From a virus: a stretch of 24,316 nucleotides of DNA. Below the pieces are notes generated by a model, which saw only the letters and a list, made by a program, of their open reading frames with translations, was not told the origin of the DNA and made no database searches. Location of the stretch: positions 1 through 24,316 of IMG/VR virus record IMGVR_UViG_3300042691_052185. One strand, given 5' to 3'. A program made the translations under genes and the position numbers. Positions 5,661 to 12,190 of the stretch are shown here, piece after piece (position 1 is the first letter of the stretch; every line of letters starts with the position of its first letter).

Positions 5661-6551
5661 ATGAGTTTTCAGAATTTGAAGAAACAGTCGCAGGCAAATG
5701 TTCAAAATCTTAGCCGTGAGCTCGAGAAGATGAACAAGGGTGGCGAATCGTTCAAGGACGATCGCTTTTGGAACATCGAGCGCGACAAGACTGGAAATGG
5801 TTTTGCAGTGATTCGTTTTCTCCCTGCATGCGAGGGAGAAGACATTCCTTGGGCACGTGTTTTTTCACACGGCTTTAAGGGTCCAGGTGGCGATTGGTTT
5901 ATCGAAAACTGTCCCACGACTCTCGGTCAAAAGTGTCCCGTTTGCGAAGCAAACAGCGTTCTTTGGAACAGCGGAATCGAAAGCGACAAAGATCTCGCTC
6001 GTTCGCGCAAGCGCAAGCTTCGTTACATCAGCAACATCCTTGTGATCAGCGATCCAGCTCACAAGGAAAACGAAGGCAAGATTTTCTTGTACAACTATGG
6101 CAAGAAGATCTTTGACAAGATCACTGAATCGATGCAACCTCAGTTTGCTGGTGAAGAACCAATCAATCCATTTGATTTTTGGAAGGGTCGCAACTTCAAG
6201 CTTAAGGTTCGTACCATCGGAGACTTCCCCAACTACGACGCAAGCGAGTTTGCTTCTCCTTCGGCGTTGTTTGATGGTGACGATGCCAAGCTTGAGAAGC
6301 TTTGGAAAACTCAATACAAGCTTGCTGAATTTACCGCAGCTAGCGAGTTCAAGAGTTACGAAGAACTTCAAACTAAATTTACTCAAGTGATTGGCGGCAA
6401 GCAAAAGTCTAACGTTACCGATTCGAATCCTGCTAGCAAGTTTAGCAAGAAGGATTCACCCAAGGCAAACGATAATACTCCTCCGTTTGAAGCCGATATT
6501 GAAGAAGATGATAACATCAGCTACTTCAAGCGTCTTGCTAGCGAAGATTAA
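5661..6551 (+). CDS. 32: gp32 single-stranded DNA-binding protein
   Basis: A 296-residue protein (T4 gp32: 301 aa) that coats single-stranded DNA in replication, recombination and repair. The three-part layout is clear. A short basic N-terminal cooperativity region includes LKKQSQ. The OB-fold core carries a zinc site formed by H70, C84, C92 and C95 (in WFIENCPTTLGQKCPVCEAN), matching H64-C77-C87-C90 of T4. An acidic C-terminal tail (FEADIEEDDN) recruits partner proteins such as gp59. The ATG at 5661 has a strong AAGGAG 7 nt upstream. Codon choice is richer in AAG, CTT and GGC than in the neighbouring gp59 and exonuclease genes, as expected for a highly expressed gene. It ends the replication operon and is followed by a strong terminator. 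Confidence 0.97.
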   Translation: MSFQNLKKQSQANVQNLSRELEKMNKGGESFKDDRFWNIERDKTGNGFAVIRFLPACEGEDIPWARVFSHGFKGPGGDWFIENCPTTLGQKCPVCEANSVLWNSGIESDKDLARSRKRKLRYISNILVISDPAHKENEGKIFLYNYGKKIFDKITESMQPQFAGEEPINPFDFWKGRNFKLKVRTIGDFPNYDASEFASPSALFDGDDAKLEKLWKTQYKLAEFTAASEFKSYEELQTKFTQVIGGKQKSNVTDSNPASKFSKKDSPKANDNTPPFEADIEEDDNISYFKRLASED

Positions 6552-6570
6552 AATTAAATAATAGTCAAAC

Positions 6571-6600
6571 AAAAAAGGGAGCCTTTCGGCTCCCTTTTTT
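6571..6600. terminator. Bidirectional terminator between gp32 and the tape measure gene
   Basis: The perfect stem AAAAAAGGGAGCC (6571-6583) pairs with GGCTCCCTTTTTT (6588-6600) around a TTTC loop. A and T tracts on both sides serve both strands. It lies exactly between convergent gp32 (+) and the tape-measure gene (-). Confidence 0.95.
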
Positions 6601-9092
6601 TATCTATATGGCATCGATTCTTTTTCAAACTCTCTTCGTTTAGGTGCGTTTGTAATTAGATTTTTTGTCGAGTTATCTACAGTTGTGTTGTTTATCATAT
6701 TGTTGTTTTTAGATTCTTTTTGCACATCATTTACTTTAAGTTGTTCATTTATAGATATAGACTCTATAGTTTTTGATTCGGTTGTTGATTTAGCCGATTC
6801 TGGTTTTGGTTTATTTTTTGATATAGACTTTAATTCTTCATCGGTAGCACGAAGACCAAATTCTTGTTCTAGTGTATAACCATATTTCTTTCGTAAAGCT
6901 CGTTCTTCTTCGTCTCGTTCGTTTGCTAAACTGTATCCGCTTTTTCCAGTAACTTGACTTTCGTGTAATCTTTCTGCGCGTTGACTAAGTGTCATGCCAC
7001 TTCTAAAATCAAAATCTTCGGGAAGAATTCTTTGTCTTTTGTATTTTAATTTTGATTCGGATACTTTTGATTCTCCAAATTCTTCTACAAAACTATAACC
7101 GAATTTTTTTCTTCTTTCTTTTTCTTCAAGATCTTTTTCGTGTGCTACACTGTAACCGCTTTTTCCTTCGGTTTGACTTTCGCGAAGTCTTTCTGCTCGT
7201 AAATCTCCCGTCATTAGTTTTGCAAAATCAGGATCTTCTGGAAGAATTCTTTGTCGCTTGTAGCTTGATTTATCGGAAGATGATTTTCCAGCTTTAGCTA
7301 TTTTACCTAAAACGCTCTTTATTTTACCAATTGGACTTGTGCTTTTTACAGGTTCAATTTGCTGGCTTGATTCTGATATTGGTTTTATTTCCGATTGTTT
7401 TTGGTCTGAAGGAGCACCAAATTGTTGTTCGAGTGTATAACCATACTGTTTTCGTAACGCTCGTTCTTCATTATCTTTTTCTGTTGCTAAACTATATCCA
7501 CTTTCTCCCATAATTTGACTTTCACGCAATCGTTCGGTTCGATCAGAAACCGACATACCATTTTTAAAATCAGGATCTTCTGGAAGAATTCTTTGTCGCT
7601 TGTATTGAAATTCTGATTTTGATTTTTGTGGTGTTTGTGATACTGATTTTTTAATTGGCGTTTCTGTTATTGTTTTTGCTAAATCCAATGAAGATTTATT
7701 TTCTTGATTTTCAGAAGATTTAATTTGTTTTGCTGATTCTTTTTCTTGATCTATCAATTCAGCATTAATTTGTTTAGTTTCTAATTTGATTTCTTTTTGT
7801 TTTTCCAATATGTCGTTGGTTGCTTCGTGTTCTTCATTTATTTTTTGAACATCTCTAGCTACTATCGCAGCATCCACAGCAAATGATGCAGCCGTTCCTA
7901 CTCCAGGAAGCGTACCTAAAGCTCCTGAAGCAACTTCCATACTAGCTCCCTTATAGTCACCTTCCGCTGCTCTAGCAGCAGCAAAACCAAGACCAAACAA
8001 TAATCCTAATAAAGGCGTTTTTTTCGCAAAAATTTTTAATGCTGCTTTTTCTGTAGCTTTTTCTGCAACTCGTTTTCCAACTTCCTGTCCAACCTCTGTT
8101 CCTATACTTTTTATGGATTTTTCGCTTATTTTTGCTGTGTCTTTTGCCAATGTTTCTGCAACTTTTGTTTCAGTTTTAACAGCAGCTTCAGCACTTCCAG
8201 CCGCAGCTTTTGCAACACCAGCACCTGTTGCAGCAACAGCGCCACCTTTAACTAATGGGTTTTTAATAACTTTTCTAATTGCAGGTAAAGCTTTTCTTGA
8301 AAGTATTACTCTACTTGCTCTACCTAATTTTCCTATGCGAGTGCGACCCAATATTCTAGATAAAGATGCACCTTTGACTCCAAGAAGACGACTCAATATT
8401 TTATATTGTAAATATTCTCTAGCAACACCACCAACAACACCTAAAATTCCTCCTTCGGATTCGGAACCTAAAGGTCCCATTTTATTTTCAGGTGCAAAAA
8501 CATCGGTTCTATAACTTACAGAAGATTTTGCAGCTTCTCGTTCGGCTTCTTGACGTGCAAGATCATCATCTCTACTTTTCATTATTTTGTTTGTATCCGA
8601 AACACTCGTTGATATTTTTTTTAATGTATTTGTTGATTCTACTTGATTTTTCAATACATCTTCGTTTATTTTTTGAATGTGTTTTAAAATTTCAAGATTT
8701 TGAAAGAATATACTAGAGATGCTGCTCGTTTCGCGAATACTAAATCCAGATTTTTCCTCTTCGCTTTTTTTATCTTTTTGTTTAAAAATTCCACTAATAC
8801 TATTTGTAAGTTTATTCATTCCAATATTCAAAACTTTAGCTATCACTGCATCTGATGTATTACCCTCGGCTGCAACAAAAAATTGTTTATTAGTATTTTT
8901 ATTTTTATTTAATAAATTTGTTTTGGATATTTCGTTCGATGCTGAGTTTTGAGATTGAATGTTGCTGTCGATAGAATCACTGTTCTTTTCAACACGCGAT
9001 GAAAGATTATTCAAATTTTCATTTGTTTGTCGAATTTCATTTTTTAAATCTTGTAAACTTTTATTTAACGAGTCGAGTGATTCTTGATCCAT
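6600..9092 (-). CDS. 29: Tape measure / baseplate hub protein, gp29-like
   Basis: An 830-residue protein at the place where T4-like phages carry gene 29, directly after gp26/gp51. The N-terminus is coiled-coil-like (SLDSLNKSLQDLKNEIRQTNENLNNLSSRVEKN split over residues 5-37). Residues about 270-410 are Ala/Gly-rich and include long hydrophobic stretches (for example TPLLGLLFGLGFAAARAAEG), typical of tape measure proteins that line the tail tube and enter the membrane. From about residue 497 onward the protein is hydrophilic and holds three 63-residue repeats. Sequence similarity to T4 gp29 itself is not evident by eye; the call rests on position, size and composition. The ATG at 9092 follows AGGA and starts 8 nt after the frameshift ORF stop. 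It is the last gene of the minus-strand tail operon. Confidence 0.82.
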   Translation of the reverse strand: MDQESLDSLNKSLQDLKNEIRQTNENLNNLSSRVEKNSDSIDSNIQSQNSASNEISKTNLLNKNKNTNKQFFVAAEGNTSDAVIAKVLNIGMNKLTNSISGIFKQKDKKSEEEKSGFSIRETSSISSIFFQNLEILKHIQKINEDVLKNQVESTNTLKKISTSVSDTNKIMKSRDDDLARQEAEREAAKSSVSYRTDVFAPENKMGPLGSESEGGILGVVGGVAREYLQYKILSRLLGVKGASLSRILGRTRIGKLGRASRVILSRKALPAIRKVIKNPLVKGGAVAATGAGVAKAAAGSAEAAVKTETKVAETLAKDTAKISEKSIKSIGTEVGQEVGKRVAEKATEKAALKIFAKKTPLLGLLFGLGFAAARAAEGDYKGASMEVASGALGTLPGVGTAASFAVDAAIVARDVQKINEEHEATNDILEKQKEIKLETKQINAELIDQEKESAKQIKSSENQENKSSLDLAKTITETPIKKSVSQTPQKSKSEFQYKRQRILPEDPDFKNGMSVSDRTERLRESQIMGESGYSLATEKDNEERALRKQYGYTLEQQFGAPSDQKQSEIKPISESSQQIEPVKSTSPIGKIKSVLGKIAKAGKSSSDKSSYKRQRILPEDPDFAKLMTGDLRAERLRESQTEGKSGYSVAHEKDLEEKERRKKFGYSFVEEFGESKVSESKLKYKRQRILPEDFDFRSGMTLSQRAERLHESQVTGKSGYSLANERDEEERALRKKYGYTLEQEFGLRATDEELKSISKNKPKPESAKSTTESKTIESISINEQLKVNDVQKESKNNNMINNTTVDNSTKNLITNAPKRREFEKESMPYR
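6855..7604 (-). repeat. Three 63-aa repeats in the C-terminal part of the tape measure
   Basis: Three 189-nt in-frame copies occupy 7604-7416, 7262-7074 and 7043-6855. Each begins YKRQRILPED, contains ERLxESQxxGxSGYS and KxxEERxxRKxYGY, and ends with FG. Copies 1 and 2 are separated by 51 residues, copies 2 and 3 by 10. They have diverged at the protein level but keep identical stretches at the DNA level (for example GGAAGAATTCTTTGTC). Confidence 0.93.
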
Positions 9093-9100
9093 ACAAATTC

Positions 9101-9280
9101 CTATTTCTGAGCATATCGTTTGTTTTCTTCATCAATATGCTGTTTTAATAAACTAAGGTAAATTTCTCGCTCCCAAGGAATCATATTTTCTAGTTCTTGT
9201 AATGAATATTTGTGATGCTGTATTAACTGAAAGTTTAATTTATAATATTGAAATAAACTTTCATCAATACAGCTTAACTG
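9101..9280 (-). CDS. 51: gp51-like frameshift extension of gp26 (-1 frame, no own start)
   Basis: An open frame of 59 codons, in the -1 frame relative to gp26, begins at the gp26 end and stops with TAG at 9103-9101, 8 nt before the tape-measure ATG. It has no ATG, GTG or TTG before the internal ATG in ENMIPWERE, so it cannot be started independently in full. Read through by -1 slippage at T TTT TTC (9286-9280), it gives a 291-residue gp26 fusion (232 + 59). The translation contains LEQ-type helical segments and the motif MIPWEREIYLSLLKQH, then a charged end DEENKRYAQK. Position (between gp26 and the tape measure) and product size argue for the T-domain of a tail assembly chaperone, functionally comparable to lambda gpT or P2 E', and the likely counterpart of T4 gp51 (inference). 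Confidence 0.82.
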   Translation of the reverse strand, partial: QLSCIDESLFQYYKLNFQLIQHHKYSLQELENMIPWEREIYLSLLKQHIDEENKRYAQK

Positions 9281-9286
9281 AAAAAA
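9217..9286 (-). promoter_or_regulatory. Programmed -1 ribosomal frameshift signal (slippery heptamer, spacer, hairpin)
   Basis: On the minus strand the heptamer T TTT TTC (9286-9280) is in the gp26 frame, two codons before its TAA. After a 6-nt spacer (AGTTAA) a hairpin starts: GCTGTATT (9273-9266) pairs perfectly with AATACAGC (9224-9217), and GAAAGTTTA (9262-9254) pairs perfectly with TAAACTTTC (9237-9229). The bases between the two stems (GAT opposite AGTT) can form G-U, A-U and U-G pairs with one bulge, so the stem may be nearly continuous. The loop is about 16 nt. Confidence 0.85.
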
Positions 9287-9975
9287 CTATAAAAATCATC
9301 TACTTTATAATCACCAACATGATTGCATTCTTTGCATTTATACTTTATCGAATGTGATAACGATGGTATCGTTTCAAAGAATTCTTCGATTTTTTTGTAT
9401 TGAACTTCCGTTAAGTTTTCAACAAAACCTTCGAGTTCTTGGTTCGTACAGTCTTTGGAATAATATATTTGATTTTGATCAAAAATATAATCTATGCAAT
9501 TAATTAAGATCTTGATATCAAGATCTTCGGGTTTTATATCTTTTGGCAGTGTCTGAACAGAAATTCCAGGATACTTTAATACCATTCCAACACTGTCGTT
9601 TATCATTATTTTGTTTTGATGATTTGGATTTTTATTTATTTTAATTTCATCAAAATTTATTTTAGAATGAACATAAGCTGCGCAGTTTGGACATTTAAAT
9701 TTAAAATCAGCAACTTCACCAATAGATTTGCTGCGTATTTTTAAAAATAAGTATTGTATTTCAAAAAGAGCAAGACGATCAACATCCAATTTTCCAAAAG
9801 TACAATTTGTGATTATTTGTTTTACAGCTAATATTGCAGCATCTTCATTGCTTGATTCGGATGCAGCCATCAATATCTTTTTTTCTTTTACCAAAAATGG
9901 TCGATAAGTTACTTTTCCTTCTATTGAAATCAATTGAACATCGTAAAGTGGTACGTCAATTTGTGGTAATGCCAT
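9274..9975 (-). CDS. 26: gp26-like baseplate hub / tail assembly chaperone, zero-frame product
   Basis: A 233-residue protein of the T4 gp26 type. The ATG at 9975 is chosen because AAAGGA lies 8 nt upstream; a TTG two codons earlier would be too close. Visible features are an N-terminal PLYDVQLISIEGKVTYRPFLVKEKKILMAASES region, typical of gp26-like proteins, and a helical AILAVKQII. A zinc-ribbon-like pair follows: CPNC (in FKFKCPNCAAYV) and, near the end, CKEC (in IKYKCKECNHVG). The product ends DDFYSFFS. In T4, gp26 and gp51 are needed for hub formation but are not found in the finished baseplate by my recollection, which fits a chaperone role. The last codons form a slippery site, so a minority product fused to the gp51-like frame is expected. 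Confidence 0.85.
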   Translation of the reverse strand: MALPQIDVPLYDVQLISIEGKVTYRPFLVKEKKILMAASESSNEDAAILAVKQIITNCTFGKLDVDRLALFEIQYLFLKIRSKSIGEVADFKFKCPNCAAYVHSKINFDEIKINKNPNHQNKIMINDSVGMVLKYPGISVQTLPKDIKPEDLDIKILINCIDYIFDQNQIYYSKDCTNQELEGFVENLTEVQYKKIEEFFETIPSLSHSIKYKCKECNHVGDYKVDDFYSFFS

Positions 9976-10014
9976 ATTCAATATCCTTTCTATGATTAAG
10001 CATTCGAATCAATT

Positions 10015-11322
10015 TTATCCTATACGAGAATTTGATGGTGAGAACGCAGCAAAATTAGAAGCATTCAAATCGCCTAATCCTCTTTCTATCAATAATTGTC
10101 TTGTTTTAAATGGATCGTTTGTTTTAGCCAATTGATACGCGCGATTTCCAAATTTAGTAAATGGATTTGCATTGTCTATTTTGGTTCCTGGGAAACTTTT
10201 TGGACCTTTTTTATAATCATTAGGTGTTGCACTTGGATCAGTTAAACCCATCAATTCTGGATTGTAAATTCCTATTTGTTGAGCCAATTCAAAATTTCTT
10301 CTGACATTTGGATCGTTTGGATTGGCTCGTGTAAAAAATTTATCTATCGCATTATTCAATTGTTTTGAAAATCTACTATTTTCAACATTAGAAGCATTAG
10401 CAAAACTCGTTTGTTGCAAATATTCAATAACAGGATCGGTCCATTTTAAATATTTAAATGCAACCGACAATCCAAGAATTGCTCCTTCACCAGTTGCTGA
10501 CACCACTTGTTCGGAAACTCTAATCGGATAAACATGATGATATTTCACATAATAGACTTGTTGTGAGACATTTGCTTCCATCAAATTTGTTGCAGCGTTT
10601 TCAAAACTAGCACCACCAGTGGAATCGCCAAAATCTGTTGGCAAATGTGCAACTATGATATTCCAAGGCAACGCATACGTATCGTACATAGCTACTTCAT
10701 GCGTTCCTGGATTGACTATTTTATGAACCCAACTTTCAAAATAGTGTCTTTCGAAAAAATCTGCGCCTGTCAAAAAATTTAAAACTAGATCACCCGATAC
10801 GTTTTCAGCATAAGCATGCGTTGTGAGTGGACCATTTCCCACTATATTTGATTCTTGCGTCATCAATGCTTTTGCTGGAAAACTTGCGTCTTGACAGTTT
10901 AGTGCCAATCTTTGTTTGGATTTGATATCTAAACCCATACCTATTGATGAAGCCATGGAACTTGAAGTAATTTCAAACGAAGTTACGTCAATTCCTGGAC
11001 CATGAATCAATACAATAAAACGATTGTTTCGAGCAAATCCTATGCTTCTCGCTTGTTCGTGAAATTTACCAACCAAACTGTTGGGATATCTGCTGTATAC
11101 TGTGGAATCGGTATTTGATACTGAATTTGAGGATACGTTCGATGGTAGATCTTTTTGGTCGGGTCCTTCGGGACTTGTGGTTACTTTTTGTCTAAATGTG
11201 ATGCGTCCAGTTTGTACATCTTTAGTTTCTTGAAAAACAACTTTACCATCAACCGTCGTTACGGTTCGTTCTACAAATTCATCGCGATACGTTGTTGTTA
11301 TTGGTTCACCTGGTTGAGGCAC
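10015..11322 (-). CDS. 54: gp54-like baseplate tail-tube initiator
   Basis: A 435-residue structural protein starting with GTG at 11322, which has AAAGGA about 8 nt upstream and lies 1 nt after the preceding stop. Residues about 80-310 have the tube-like fold signature of gp54: RNNRFIVLIHG near 98-108, an aromatic FFERHYFESWVHKIVNP segment, and a beta-hairpin YYVKYHHVYPIRVSEQVVSATGE followed by VAFKYLKW. The same fold as the tail tube protein gp19 is expected, since gp54 is the platform on which gp19 polymerises. T4 gp54 has 320 residues; here a polar N-terminal arm of about 80 residues and a C-terminal tail of about 125 residues (Asn/Pro-rich) are added. It could in principle be a divergent gp48, but gp48 is better matched at 12191. 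Confidence 0.78.
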   Translation of the reverse strand: MPQPGEPITTTYRDEFVERTVTTVDGKVVFQETKDVQTGRITFRQKVTTSPEGPDQKDLPSNVSSNSVSNTDSTVYSRYPNSLVGKFHEQARSIGFARNNRFIVLIHGPGIDVTSFEITSSSMASSIGMGLDIKSKQRLALNCQDASFPAKALMTQESNIVGNGPLTTHAYAENVSGDLVLNFLTGADFFERHYFESWVHKIVNPGTHEVAMYDTYALPWNIIVAHLPTDFGDSTGGASFENAATNLMEANVSQQVYYVKYHHVYPIRVSEQVVSATGEGAILGLSVAFKYLKWTDPVIEYLQQTSFANASNVENSRFSKQLNNAIDKFFTRANPNDPNVRRNFELAQQIGIYNPELMGLTDPSATPNDYKKGPKSFPGTKIDNANPFTKFGNRAYQLAKTNDPFKTRQLLIERGLGDLNASNFAAFSPSNSRIG

Positions 11323-11323
11323 T

Positions 11324-11686
11324 TTATTTTCCTTTTACGATATCCAAAGATCTCAAAATGTTCATCCAATCATCGTTTTTTATAAGTTTATAGGAATGCA
11401 ATTGCTTGGTTTTTTGTGTTTCAACGTGTTTTTTTATCGAGTTCCATAAACCCAAGGTCAACAAATCCTCAATTTTTTTGATTTTTTTATTTAAAATAGA
11501 CTCCAACAATCGATTCAAAACACTTGTTGGTAGTTTTTTTAGATTTACTATCGCAATTTGATCGTTTTCTGCGCCAATGCACCACATCAAACGATTTTGT
11601 TCGGACTTTGATTGCAAAAAAACATTAAAAAGAGGAATTTCAATGTTTTTTTGTTCGGAAACGCTAGATGTTTTTGAGATTTTCAT
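11324..11686 (-). CDS. Hypothetical protein in tail operon (120 aa)
   Basis: A real-looking gene between gp4 and gp54 on the minus strand; it overlaps the end of gp4 by 23 nt and ends 1 nt before the gp54 GTG. The product starts MKISKTSSVSEQKN and continues as an alternating hydrophobic and helical protein: IEIPLFNVFLQSKSEQNRLMW split around 17-37, then IVNLKKLPTSVLNRLLESIL, with a lysine-rich second half ending in DDWMNILRSLDIVKGK. There is one cysteine and no membrane segment. The ribosome site is weak (AAGACG). T4 has no recognisable counterpart here. Location suggests a tail or head-completion accessory protein; the function is unknown. A TATAAATA motif lies 91 nt upstream inside gp4. Confidence 0.78.
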   Translation of the reverse strand: MKISKTSSVSEQKNIEIPLFNVFLQSKSEQNRLMWCIGAENDQIAIVNLKKLPTSVLNRLLESILNKKIKKIEDLLTLGLWNSIKKHVETQKTKQLHSYKLIKNDDWMNILRSLDIVKGK

Positions 11687-12125
11687 CGTCTTGTTTGAAA
11701 ATATGCTTTTCGGTGAGTACTAAAAAATCCCAATTTCTACTTTTGCAATAAGATTCTGCAGCTTTCCATTTATGATTATTTATAACCCATGCTTTTACTT
11801 CCGATAAATAGCTTTTAGTCTGACGTTTGGGTTGTTTTGGTTGTTGAGTTTGTTTAAAAGGTTTGATTTCAACCATTTTGCATTTTATTTCACCGTTCTT
11901 CTCTTGTATTTTGATCCAAAAATCAACAAAATAACGGTGATAACGTTTGTCGATAGGGCTGAAATATTTTATTGCTATTTCTTCCGATGACCATTCGAGT
12001 ATATTTTCAGTGGTATCACAAAATTTCATAAATTTTCTTTCCCACAAACTACGATAAAATATACGCGTGGGATCGCCACGGTACTTTTTGGGGTTAACAG
12101 GAACATATCTTCCGCTGTAAGCTAT
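11664..12125 (-). CDS. 4: gp4-like head completion protein, apparent ATA start
   Basis: The frame encodes a gp4 (gp50/65) head completion protein, which works on filled heads before tail joining. Signature segments are SLWERKFMKFCD, ILEWSSEEIAIKYFSPID, RYHRYFVDFWIK, MVEIKPFKQT, WKAAESYCKSRNWDFLVLTEKH. The YFVDF...VEIKP spacing recalls the core of small PD-(D/E)XK-like nucleases. Canonical starts allow only TTG at 12047 or ATG at 12029, but the conserved N-terminal arm is encoded upstream in the same frame: AYSGRYVPVNPKKYRGDP, then TRIFYRS. That arm begins directly after an ATA codon at 12125-12123, with AAAGGG 6-7 nt before it. With ATA as start the product is 153 aa, against 150 for T4 gp4. 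An in-frame TAA lies farther upstream with no ATG, GTG or TTG between. Confidence 0.85.
   Translation of the reverse strand: MAYSGRYVPVNPKKYRGDPTRIFYRSLWERKFMKFCDTTENILEWSSEEIAIKYFSPIDKRYHRYFVDFWIKIQEKNGEIKCKMVEIKPFKQTQQPKQPKRQTKSYLSEVKAWVINNHKWKAAESYCKSRNWDFLVLTEKHIFKQDDENLKNI
11777..11784 (-). promoter_or_regulatory. Possible internal late promoter (TATAAATA) in gp4
   Basis: A perfect TATAAATA on the minus strand, inside gp4 (codons for VINN), 91 nt before the start of the 120-aa gene. It could give extra transcripts of the downstream tail genes. Chance occurrence in AT-rich coding DNA cannot be excluded; another perfect copy inside uvdE is probably meaningless. Confidence 0.35.
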
Positions 12126-12146
12126 TTTTAGCCCTTTAAAAATAAT

Positions 12147-12154
12147 TATAAATA
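12147..12154 (+). promoter_or_regulatory. Late promoter motif TATAAATA for gp48 operon
   Basis: A perfect T4-type late -10 element 37 nt before the gp48 GTG. A transcript starting some 6-7 nt downstream would keep the AAGGA ribosome site (about 12179-12183). This makes it the best candidate for driving the plus-strand baseplate operon. Confidence 0.65.
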
Positions 12155-12164
12155 AATATGAAAT

Positions 12165-12178
12165 TATTTATATAAATA
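12165..12178. promoter_or_regulatory. Palindromic double late promoter TATTTATATAAATA
   Basis: This 14-bp perfect palindrome contains TATAAATA on both strands (plus 12171-12178, minus 12172-12165). The minus copy is well placed for gp4: a start near 12159 leaves a leader of about 34 nt with the AAAGGG ribosome site. The plus copy lies so close to gp48 that its transcript would begin near or inside the ribosome site, so it may matter less for that gene. Confidence 0.65.
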
Positions 12179-12190
12179 AGGAATCACTAA

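Noticed and set aside
5865-6404. 179-codon frame antisense to gp32
   Set aside because: It is a shadow caused by the biased codon use of gp32; the gp32 motifs fix the coding strand.
11664-12047. gp4 starting at TTG 12047
   Set aside because: It would remove about 26 conserved N-terminal residues that are encoded in frame directly upstream; no ribosome site precedes the TTG.
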